Source of the DNA: Streptomyces sp. NBC_01485
GTDB lineage: Bacteria > Actinomycetota > Actinomycetes > Streptomycetales > Streptomycetaceae
Direction: 5' to 3'
Assembly: GCF_036227125.1 (NCBI RefSeq)
Contig: NZ_CP109435.1
Coordinates: 5,022,001 to 5,086,000 of the forward strand
Length of the DNA: 64,000 bases
Part shown: one piece after another, positions 9,020-15,754 of the stretch
Numbering within the stretch: the stretch's first letter is position 1
Layout: each line of letters opens with the position of its first letter
The notes under the pieces: generated by a model
What the model saw: only the letters and a program-made list of their open reading frames with translations
The model's database searches: none
What the model was told of the DNA's origin: nothing
Translations under genes and position numbers: made by a program

Positions 9020-10135
9020 TCATCGGGTGAGTCCGGCCTTGGCACAGGCGGACCGGAGCTGCGGGGGGCAAATCTGCTCGATGGTGTACAGACCGTCCTT
9101 CACCAGAGTGTCCTTGATGGTGCCGACGGTCACCGGGACCGACGGGAGCAGGACGGCCGGAATCTTCTTGGTGGTGGCGTTGTCGACGGTGCCGGTGGCG
9201 ATGGAGTCGACCGACTTGCCGCGCCCCAGGGCGACGGCCATCTCGACGGCGGCGTCGGCGGCGGGCTTGAACGGCTTGTAGACGGTCATGTACTGGTCGC
9301 CCCGGACGATCCGCCGTACGGCCGCGAGGTCGGCGTCCTGCCCGGTGATCGGGGGCAGCGGCCTGACCTCGGTGGCGTTGAGGGCGGAGACGACGGCGCC
9401 GGCGAGGCTGTCGTTGGCGGCCAGGACGCCGTCGATGTTGCCCGCGCCCAGGGCGGCGATGGCGCTCCGCATGTCGACGAACGCGTTCTCCGGCCGCCAG
9501 CCGACGGTGTCGTACGACTTGCCGATCTTCACCTTGCCCTTGAGGACGGAGAGCGCCCCCTGCTTGAACCAGTCGGCGTTGGGGTCGGTCGTGGCGCCGT
9601 TCATCATGACGATCTGGCCGCCGTTCGCCTTCGGACCCATGGCCTTCAGCAGCGCCTCCCCCTGGAGCTTGCCGACCTTCGCGCCGTCGAAGGTGACGTA
9701 CCCGGAGATCGGACCCTGCGCGAGCCGGTCGTAGGCGACCACCGGAATGCCGGCCCGGTGCGCGGCCTGGACCGACGGGCGCAGCAGCTGGGGGTCGACG
9801 GCGGCGATGATCAGGACGTCCACGCCCCTGGTGATCATGGATTCGAGCTGCTGCCGCTGGACCGCCGGGTCGGGCGTGGCGGCGAAGGTCACCGCAGGAC
9901 AGTGCGGGCACACCTGCTTCAGATGCTTCTCGATGAGGGGCCGGTCGAACTGGCCGAACCGGGAGACCCCGCCGCCGGGGAGCAGCAGCCCGACGGTGAG
10001 ACTGTCGCCGTCATTGCCGCCGTTGCCGTTGCCGCCGCCTGCCCCGCCTCCGCCGCAGGCGCCGGTCAGTGCCAGGCCGGCGGCGGCCGAGAGCGCCACA
10101 GCGGCACGGCCGAGGGACCTGCCCATGAGACCCAT
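9020..10135 (-). CDS. Sugar-binding lipoprotein of the ABC importer (XylF-like)
   Basis: A 371-residue periplasmic-binding-protein-1 fold. The N-terminus is a lipoprotein signal (LALTGAC lipobox) followed by a Gly/Asn spacer. The mature part has the family pattern VGLLLPGG..RFGQFDRPLIEKHL, then DVLIIAAVDPQLLRPSVQAAHRAGIPVVAYDRL, then a C-terminal PPITGQDADLAAVRRIVRGDQYMTVYK segment typical of xylose-binding proteins. ATG 10135 is chosen for the AAGGAAC ribosome site. It is the first gene of the three-gene minus-strand operon; the divergent promoter region is shared with the deacetylase. No ROK repressor is adjacent, unlike the S. coelicolor xyl locus as I recall it. Confidence 0.92.
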   Translation of the reverse strand: MGLMGRSLGRAAVALSAAAGLALTGACGGGGAGGGNGNGGNDGDSLTVGLLLPGGGVSRFGQFDRPLIEKHLKQVCPHCPAVTFAATPDPAVQRQQLESMITRGVDVLIIAAVDPQLLRPSVQAAHRAGIPVVAYDRLAQGPISGYVTFDGAKVGKLQGEALLKAMGPKANGGQIVMMNGATTDPNADWFKQGALSVLKGKVKIGKSYDTVGWRPENAFVDMRSAIAALGAGNIDGVLAANDSLAGAVVSALNATEVRPLPPITGQDADLAAVRRIVRGDQYMTVYKPFKPAADAAVEMAVALGRGKSVDSIATGTVDNATTKKIPAVLLPSVPVTVGTIKDTLVKDGLYTIEQICPPQLRSACAKAGLTR

Positions 10136-10294
10136 GTTTCGGTTCCTTAGAAATTGTGCCCGACTTTATCCCGTAATGAGCACCTACCGCCAAGCGTAAC
10201 CAAGCCCCCGGTGTCATCCGGCACGGAACCTCGGACATACGTTCGCCATCAAGCAAGGCGTACGGACCGAGACGTACGGACGAACGCGGTGAAC

Positions 10295-11185
10295 ATGGGG
10301 TGGGGCGCGGTGGACAGGCGGATCAAGAGGGCGGCGTTGGCCTGTCTCCTTCTCACGGCATGTTTCGCGACGGCCTGCACGGCCGAACGCCCCAAGGGCT
10401 CCCCGGACTCGTCCGGCTCCGCCGCCGCCTCCGCATCGTCCACCGACGCTCCCCCTGCCAAGGCGGGCGCACGGGCGGGTGCGCAGGCGGCTGCCGAGGC
10501 GGCGGCCTACCGCAAGTGGGACATCAAGCCGCTGGCGGCACCGCCCGCCCCGCCGAAGACCAAGCCCGTGGAGCAGGCGGCGGCCGGCGGCGGCGGGGTT
10601 CCGGTGATCAGCGACATACCCACCGATCAGAAGATCGTCTTCCTCACGTTCGACGACGGGGCCGAGAAGGACCCGAAGTTCGTGACGATGATGCGGGAGC
10701 TGAAGATCCCCTTCACGATGTTCCTGACGGACTCCGCCATCCGTGCCGACTACGACTACTTCAAGCCGCTCCAGGGCCTCGGCGACAGCATCCAGAACCA
10801 CACGCTGACCCACCCGAACCTGCGCACCCTGAGCGCGTCCGCCCAGAAGCAGGAGATCTGCGGCCAGCAGCAGAAGCTGAAGGACCGCTACGGCACCACG
10901 CCCCGCCTGTTCCGTCCGCCCTACGGCAACTGGAACGAGGACACCCGGGCCGCCGCCGCGTCCTGCGGCATCGAGAAGATCGTCCTCTGGCGCGAGTCCA
11001 TGCAGATCAAGAACATGCAGTACCAGCGCGGCGACAGGAAACTCCACCCGGGCGACATCATCCTGGCCCACTTCCGCGGCCCGTCCGAGCTCAAGGGCAC
11101 GACGATGACCGAGATGACGGCGAACATGCTCCGACACATACAGGAACAGGGCTTCACGGTCGCCCGCCTGGAGGACTACCTCTAG
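10295..11185 (+). CDS. Polysaccharide deacetylase lipoprotein (CE4/NodB)
   Basis: A secreted, probably lipid-anchored enzyme (signal ALACLLLTACFATAC, then a Ser/Ala-rich linker). The NodB domain begins near KIVFLTFDDGAEKDP (catalytic Asp and metal Asp), continues with SIQNHTLTHPNL (metal His pair) and RLFRPPYGNWNE, and ends with HPGDIILAHFRG. The likely substrate is peptidoglycan or another N-acetylated cell-wall glycan. The start is uncertain: ATG 10295 gives a standard signal peptide, but GTG 10289 and GTG 10310 are also possible. It is monocistronic, followed by a tandem repeat and the dispersed hairpin. Confidence 0.9.
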   Translation: MGWGAVDRRIKRAALACLLLTACFATACTAERPKGSPDSSGSAAASASSTDAPPAKAGARAGAQAAAEAAAYRKWDIKPLAAPPAPPKTKPVEQAAAGGGGVPVISDIPTDQKIVFLTFDDGAEKDPKFVTMMRELKIPFTMFLTDSAIRADYDYFKPLQGLGDSIQNHTLTHPNLRTLSASAQKQEICGQQQKLKDRYGTTPRLFRPPYGNWNEDTRAAAASCGIEKIVLWRESMQIKNMQYQRGDRKLHPGDIILAHFRGPSELKGTTMTEMTANMLRHIQEQGFTVARLEDYL

Positions 11186-11198
11186 AGACGCTCTGGGG

Positions 11199-11279
11199 GC
11201 TCAGGGCTCAGGGCTCAGGGCTCAGGCCTCAGGCCTCAGGGCTCAGGCCTCAGGCCTCAGGGCTCAGGGCTCAGGGCTC
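11199..11279. repeat. Eleven tandem heptamers (SCTCAGG)
   Basis: Eleven head-to-tail copies of GCTCAGG or CCTCAGG, with four C-type variants, start 14 nt after the deacetylase stop. Neighbouring G- and C-type units create short self-complementary stretches. It is non-coding and length-variable by nature; a slipped-strand hot spot is likely. Confidence 0.85.
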
Positions 11280-11330
11280 GATCGCGAGAGCGGTGCGCGG
11301 GCACGCCGGGTCCCCGGTAGGTGAGCTGCG

Positions 11331-11366
11331 GAAAGGTGACACTCGCGCACCGAAGTGTCACCTTTC
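11331..11366 (+). terminator. 13-bp-stem hairpin, copy 2 of the dispersed element
   Basis: The arms are identical to copy 1 (GAAAGGTGACACT / AGTGTCACCTTTC) with loop CGCGCACCGA. About 35 nt before and 25 nt after the hairpin also match copy 3 in reverse complement. It lies 146 nt after the deacetylase stop in the same relative orientation as copy 3 to arsI. Confidence 0.8.
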
Positions 11367-11613
11367 TGTGCGGACCACCCCCCGGGCAGGCACCGGGCAG
11401 GTGCCGGGGGCGCCTCTTCCATCGCCGCCCGCCCGAAAATCAGTGGAGCCGCGCTCCCGCGTGCCGTTAGCGTCCTCCCGCCCGCAGTCGCCCTGTCAAG
11501 GACGTGCCGTTGTACACCAAGTGAGACCCCCCGAGCGCTGATCCGTCGCGCGTCGCACCTGTGCGCCGTGCTCCTTTTCGCTGCGGTCCTCTCACTGGAA
11601 CCGGTGTATTTCT

Positions 11614-12180
11614 GTGTCCGAAAGCTGGGTGGTCGTGCCCACCTGCCTGCCGATAGTTCTCCGCCGTTGCCACAGGTGCGCCTCCGGGCGCTTCCGGGCG
11701 AACGGCAAGTTCCGCGTCAACGCGAACCACAAGCTCCTCGACGCCTGGCTCCTCGCCCTGTGCACCGAGTGCGGGGACACCACCAAGCTCACCGTCCTGG
11801 AACGGATGAACGTGCGTTCCGTACCACCCGAACTCCTGAACCTGCTGCACGACAACGACCCCGGCCTGGCAGCCGAACTGCTCCAGGACCCGGTCGTACA
11901 GCGCCGCAATCGCATCGCCCTCGACTGGGACAACGCCTGGCGACTCGACAGCGGCGCGCCGTACCAGTCGCATCGCCCGCATCGGCCGGAGGGTGAGGCG
12001 ATCGAGGTCTCGGTCCGCTTCGCGGCGCGGATACCTGTGCGGCCGGTGCGACTGATCGCCGAAGGTCTCGGCTTTTCGCGAGCGGAGGTCGAGAGGCTGC
12101 TCGCCGAGGGGAACCTCGTGTCGGCAGTCCGCCTGAGCGGCAAGCTCTCGGGCGACTTCACCTTCACGCTCAAGCGCTGA
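11614..12180 (+). CDS. DUF1062 family protein
   Basis: A 188-residue soluble protein matching DUF1062 from start to end. It opens SESWVVVPTCLPIVLRRCHRC and has a conserved FRANGKFRVNANHKLLDAWLLALCTECGD segment with two CxxC pairs that could form a zinc site. The second half carries the RRNRIALDWDNAW and AARIPVRPVRLIAEGLGFSRAEVERLL patterns, and the tail is KLSGDFTFTLKR. GTG 11614 starts immediately before the conserved SWVV. Function is unknown in the family. It stands alone; the 330 nt upstream contain the copy 2 hairpin and no other gene. Confidence 0.88.
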   Translation: MSESWVVVPTCLPIVLRRCHRCASGRFRANGKFRVNANHKLLDAWLLALCTECGDTTKLTVLERMNVRSVPPELLNLLHDNDPGLAAELLQDPVVQRRNRIALDWDNAWRLDSGAPYQSHRPHRPEGEAIEVSVRFAARIPVRPVRLIAEGLGFSRAEVERLLAEGNLVSAVRLSGKLSGDFTFTLKR

Positions 12181-12192
12181 GTCCGTCAGGCC

Positions 12193-12564
12193 CTACGGCT
12201 CGATGACGAGGCGTTCGATCAGGTCGCCGTGCAGAGTGAACCGGTAGCGCAGGTCGACGGCGCCGCCGGGGAAGTCGCCTTCGAGGTGGTGTACGGCGTC
12301 GTAGTGGGTGGCGTCGGTCCGCTCGGCGGCGGTGAGTTCGACGGTGTACGTGAACTCGGTCGCGACCCGGCTCAGCCACCCCTCGATCGCCGCGACGCCC
12401 TCGTACGTGGTGCCGTCGTCGACCACCGTGGCGTCACCGGCGAACGAGGCGACCGCGGCGGCGGTGTCGTGGGCGCGGTGCGCCGACAGGTAGCGGGTGA
12501 TCACGTCGGGCAGCTCGTTCGGCGCGATGCTCCGGGCTTGGGGCTGGGTCTGGGGCTGGTGCAT
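12193..12564 (-). CDS. SnoaL-like / NTF2-fold protein
   Basis: A 123-residue protein with the SnoaL-like layout: an N-terminal helix pair (ITRYLSAHRAHDTAAAVASF), DATVVDDGTTYEGVAAIEGWLS, and a beta-rich second half ending FTLHGDLIERLVIEP. ATG 12564 has a GGAAGGG site. It is transcribed divergently from an HxlR regulator across a shared operator, so it is very probably the regulated gene; HxlR/SnoaL-like pairs are common in actinobacteria. The substrate cannot be deduced. Confidence 0.88.
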   Translation of the reverse strand: MHQPQTQPQARSIAPNELPDVITRYLSAHRAHDTAAAVASFAGDATVVDDGTTYEGVAAIEGWLSRVATEFTYTVELTAAERTDATHYDAVHHLEGDFPGGAVDLRYRFTLHGDLIERLVIEP

Positions 12565-12585
12565 GACGGTCCCTTCCGTTGCCGG

Positions 12586-12630
12586 GTTACTGCTAAAATG
12601 GAAGCAACTGGCTTCGACTTTAGCAGTAAC
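12586..12630. promoter_or_regulatory. HxlR operator in the divergent promoter
   Basis: Perfect 12-bp arms GTTACTGCTAAA and TTTAGCAGTAAC are separated by 21 nt, which contains a second, inner inverted repeat (GGAAGC and GCTTC). The element lies between the SnoaL-like and HxlR starts and is much richer in A+T than its surroundings. It would allow autoregulation and control of the divergent gene. Confidence 0.8.
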
Positions 12631-12666
12631 TGAAGGGTCCAGGTGGGGTCCGGGCGGAGTGGGGAG

Positions 12667-13173
12667 ATGGTCGCGGTGGCGAGTCGCATCAGGCTGGAGG
12701 ACCGGGAGTGCCCGCTGTCCACCACCGTGCAGCACGTCGGTGAGTGGTGGACGCTGCTGATCCTCCACGACGCCTTCGACGGCTACACCCGCTTCGACCA
12801 GTTCCAGGAGAGCCTGGGCATCTCCTCCAGCATGCTCACCACCCGCCTCAAGTCCCTTGTGGCGGACGGCCTGTTGGAGCGCCGGCCGTACCAGGCGAAC
12901 CCCGTCCGCCACGAGTACGTACTGACCGGCCTGGGCCGCTCGCTGCGCCCGGTCGTCGTGACCCTCGCCGCCTGGGGCAACTCCCGCCTCGCGCCGGAGG
13001 AGCGCAGCATGATCCTCGTCGACGCGCACAGCGGCGAAGAGGTCGAGCCCGCGGTCGTCGACGCGAGGACCGGCCACCGCCTCGACGACAGCGACGCGTA
13101 CGTCTTCACGGCGGGCCCGGCCGCAAGCCCGGCCATGCGCGACCGCTATGCGACCCGCCCGCCCGGCAATTAG
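12667..13173 (+). CDS. HxlR-family transcriptional regulator
   Basis: A 168-residue winged-helix protein. The conserved start CPLSTTVQHVGEWWTLLILHDAFDGYTRFDQFQESLGISSSMLTTRLKSLVADGLLERRPYQ is classic HxlR, with the near-N-terminal Cys that senses electrophiles or disulfide stress in some members, followed by HEYVLTGLGRSLRPVVVTLAAWGN. A 50-residue C-terminal extension (ERSMILVDAHSGEEVEPAVVDARTG...) is the usual longer form. ATG 12667 is chosen; a GTG at 12676 is possible. It probably represses itself and the divergent SnoaL-like gene. Confidence 0.92.
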   Translation: MVAVASRIRLEDRECPLSTTVQHVGEWWTLLILHDAFDGYTRFDQFQESLGISSSMLTTRLKSLVADGLLERRPYQANPVRHEYVLTGLGRSLRPVVVTLAAWGNSRLAPEERSMILVDAHSGEEVEPAVVDARTGHRLDDSDAYVFTAGPAASPAMRDRYATRPPGN

Positions 13174-13379
13174 CCGTGTGCGGCAGTAATTTGATCGTGA
13201 CTTGTCCCTCGACCGTAGGGTAATGTTCAAGCAAAGAGGAGTTCGCGGTCGTCAAGTTCACCGTGAACGCGCTGACGCGGTTGCAGGCTTGTGGCCTGGC
13301 CGAAGGTAAACCTGGCCGTCCGTTTCTTTCGCATGCGCGACCTCGCGGCAGACCCCGAAGAAGATCTAAGGAGGCGACG

Positions 13380-13550
13380 ATGTTCGATCTCAGGACAGAG
13401 GCAGAGATGAGGCTGCATTCGGAAAGGACGGCGAGGGAACTCGCGCTGAAAAAGCAGCGTGAAGACGCCGTCGAGAACGAGAACGCGAACGAGGGTCAGA
13501 ACGGCCACGTCGCCGTGACGGCGGAAACCGCGGCCACGACCGACGTGTGA
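13380..13550 (+). CDS. Small charged protein, 56 residues
   Basis: ATG 13380 is preceded by an excellent AAGGAGG site at 7-nt spacing, and the frame encodes MFDLRTEAEMRLHSERTAREL... followed by an acidic/Asn-rich linker and a Thr/Ala-rich end. The N-terminal half is predicted amphipathic helix. I do not recognise a named family, but similar short MFD/MFE-type leaders occur as stand-alone genes in Streptomyces. The 206 nt upstream hold no other gene. Confidence 0.6.
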   Translation: MFDLRTEAEMRLHSERTARELALKKQREDAVENENANEGQNGHVAVTAETAATTDV

Positions 13551-13571
13551 CCGGCGTGTGACCGGCCCGCG

Positions 13572-14375
13572 TCAGTGGGTCGGCGCGCCGGTGAGGACTT
13601 CCACCCGGCCGGTGTCGAGCGAGTAGTAGGCGCTGACGACGGCCAACTCGCCCTTCTCCACGAGCGGGGCGAGGTCCCGGTTGGTCCGCAGGTCGGCCGA
13701 GGTCTGCTTGACGTGGATGCGGGTCATGACGTCGACCGGGTCCTTTGCCTTCTGCTTGACCGTCTCCTCGTACGCCGGCCGCAGGGCGTCGGAGATCGCC
13801 TGCAGATTGCCGGGCAGCGTCTTGCCGTCCTTCATCGCCTTGTACGCGGCCTTGACGGCGCCGCAGCGCTGATGCCCGAGCACGACGATCAGCGGGGTCC
13901 CCGACGTCAGGGGCCCGTACTCGACGGAACCGATGACCACCGGCCCCACCACCCCGCCACCGGTGCGCATGACGAACAGGTCGCCGAGCCCGGTGTCGAA
14001 GAGGAGCTCGGGCGGTACCCGGGAGTCGATGCAGGACAGGATCACGCCGTAGGGGTCCTGCTCCTGGGCGACGAGGTCGCGTCGGCGGGGGTCCCGGTCG
14101 GGGTGCTGGAGGGTGCCGTCCACCCACCGCTTGTTGCCGTCCATCAGCCGCGCGAACGCCGACCAGGGCGACTCCGGTCGGGCGTTCGCGTTCGGGTTCG
14201 TGGTGGCGTGTGCCGCCGCCCCTGCCCCCGCCGCCCCCACAGCCGACGTCTGCTCCGCCCTGCTACCGCCCGACGTGCCGTCCGACTTCGACGCGCAGCC
14301 GGTGATCAGGGCTGCCGTGGTCAGCAGGCCCCCGGTGAGTACGGCTCTCCGCTGCGGTTGTCCAGCGCTGCTCAT
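13572..14375 (-). CDS. Exported beta-carbonic anhydrase (lipoprotein)
   Basis: A 267-residue enzyme. Zinc ligands are visible as Cys in ILSCIDSRVPPELLF and His/Cys in VVLGHQRCGAVKAA; the Asp-Arg dyad follows the first Cys. It interconverts CO2 and bicarbonate. The N-terminus QRRAVLTGGLLTTAALITGC combines twin arginines with a lipobox, so the enzyme is probably Tat-exported and lipid-anchored outside the membrane, unlike the usual cytosolic form. ATG 14375 is chosen to place the signal at the N-terminus; longer in-frame starts exist. The gene is followed by the convergent small gene at 13380-13550. Confidence 0.92.
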   Translation of the reverse strand: MSSAGQPQRRAVLTGGLLTTAALITGCASKSDGTSGGSRAEQTSAVGAAGAGAAAHATTNPNANARPESPWSAFARLMDGNKRWVDGTLQHPDRDPRRRDLVAQEQDPYGVILSCIDSRVPPELLFDTGLGDLFVMRTGGGVVGPVVIGSVEYGPLTSGTPLIVVLGHQRCGAVKAAYKAMKDGKTLPGNLQAISDALRPAYEETVKQKAKDPVDVMTRIHVKQTSADLRTNRDLAPLVEKGELAVVSAYYSLDTGRVEVLTGAPTH

Positions 14376-14527
14376 GGTTCTTTTTCGCCCTTTCCCGGAG
14401 TCCGCGTTCGGCGTCGCGCCAGAACACTTGAAAGTTTGAGCAAGCGCAGTGTTGCAGATGCGTGTGGGGCTCCTGTGAGGCATGTGAGGGCATGTGGAGG
14501 CGGGTCTTCACGTCCCGTACAACAAAC

Positions 14528-14554
14528 AACCCCCAGGCCGATGACCTGGGGGTT
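14528..14554. terminator. Hairpin terminator of the tRNA-flank type
   Basis: Arms AACCCCCAGGCC and GACCTGGGGGTT (one mismatch) lie downstream of the M15 peptidase stop. The hairpin and its ACAACAAAC prefix closely match the hairpins next to the att copies at 45.97 and 49.09 kb, but no tRNA sequence follows here. Confidence 0.75.
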
Positions 14555-14577
14555 TGTCGCAGAGAGGGGGTGTCGGC

Positions 14578-15546
14578 TCAGCCGAAGTACGCCGTCTCGT
14601 TCACGTTGAACATGTAGTCGCGCCAGTGCGCCCTGATGTACGTGAACCGTGTCGGGTCGTAGCTCCACTGCGCGTCCAGCGAGGCGCCGATGACGTCCTG
14701 GTTCGCGCGGATGTAGTCCAGGACCGCCTCCGAGACCGGCGCGTACGACCAGTGCCAGCGCTCCTGGCTGATCGCGGGCGTGCCCGTGGCCGACTCCGCC
14801 GTGTACGTCTGGAGGAAGCCGTAACCGGCCGCGTTCGCGCGCAGCCACGCGTAGTTGGCGGCCTCGGGGCCGCCGTCCGCCCAGTCCTGGGGCGTCGTGT
14901 CGAAGAAGTCCGCGTCGGAGCCCAGGTGGTGGCGCGAGACGCCGGGCGCCGTCGACGTGCGGAGTATCTCGATCTGGCGTTCGTCGGAGGTCAGGGACTC
15001 CCACACCGTGCGGTGGGCGTCCTTGTCCGGGTCCCACTGCGGGTCCGTGCCCAGTTGGGCGGAGTACTTGGCGCGCACCTCGTCGACGATGATGCCGAAG
15101 GTGCCCGCGCCGCCCGAACCGGTGCGCAGGAACTCGTACTTGCGGTCCCAGATCGTGCGCTGCGTCGCCGCGGTGCGCACCCAGGAGACGAGGACCGTGT
15201 CACGGGCGGTGCCCAGACCGGCCGCGGCCGCGTCGGCCAGGCCGTTGACCTGGGTGTCCATCTCCGTCTTGAGGTCACCGGGGGCGGACCCCGTGCCGGT
15301 GATCCAGGCGGCGACGGCCGTCGGGTCGGCGGCCGTAAGGATCTTCGCGACGGCCCGCTTACGGCGGTCGATCTCCCGCTGCGAGCGGAACGTCCGCGGC
15401 GGGACGGGGTCCGCGGCAAGGGCCGCCCGGCCGACCGCCGCCCCGCCGACGGCGGCCGCTCCGGCCGCGACGAGCCCGATGAAGCGACGCCGCGTGGGCG
15501 CCGTACGGCGGTGGGAGGGGACTGATTTGCTCTGCTTGCCGTGCAT
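14578..15546 (-). CDS. M15 (VanY-like) D-Ala-D-Ala carboxypeptidase, Tat-exported
   Basis: A 322-residue exported protein. A Tat signal (TRRRFIGLVAAGAAAVGG) is followed by a helical N-terminal region and the M15 zinc site: SRHHLGSDADF (ligands His and Asp) and ERWHWSYAP (catalytic Glu, ligand His). The site is intact, so the enzyme should trim the terminal D-Ala of peptidoglycan stem peptides. It sits beside a PBP with a lost transpeptidase site and two ECF sigma factors, and so belongs to an envelope-related block. ATG 15546 was chosen as the nearest start before the Tat motif. Confidence 0.85.
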   Translation of the reverse strand: MHGKQSKSVPSHRRTAPTRRRFIGLVAAGAAAVGGAAVGRAALAADPVPPRTFRSQREIDRRKRAVAKILTAADPTAVAAWITGTGSAPGDLKTEMDTQVNGLADAAAAGLGTARDTVLVSWVRTAATQRTIWDRKYEFLRTGSGGAGTFGIIVDEVRAKYSAQLGTDPQWDPDKDAHRTVWESLTSDERQIEILRTSTAPGVSRHHLGSDADFFDTTPQDWADGGPEAANYAWLRANAAGYGFLQTYTAESATGTPAISQERWHWSYAPVSEAVLDYIRANQDVIGASLDAQWSYDPTRFTYIRAHWRDYMFNVNETAYFG

Positions 15547-15710
15547 GGTTTCCCGTTCTCGGTACCGGCTGCGGACACCGGATCGGTACACCGGTGGGCG
15601 GAAGAGAATCGCACACGTGCGCTCCGCGCCGACAGAGTCAAACGTCATCGAACGCCGCCCGGAATGGAGCACGTTCGGCAAACAATAGGTGAACACCGGC
15701 TCCGTTCCGG

Positions 15711-15750
15711 ACGGCGGGGGACGGCGGGGGACGGCGGGGGACGTCGGGGG
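15711..15750. repeat. Four tandem 10-mers (ACGGCGGGGG)
   Basis: Three perfect copies and one variant (ACGTCGGGGG) lie between the M15 peptidase start region and the PBP stop. Non-coding; the G-tract spacing would allow a G-quadruplex on the + strand. Confidence 0.8.
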
Positions 15751-15754
15751 CGGA

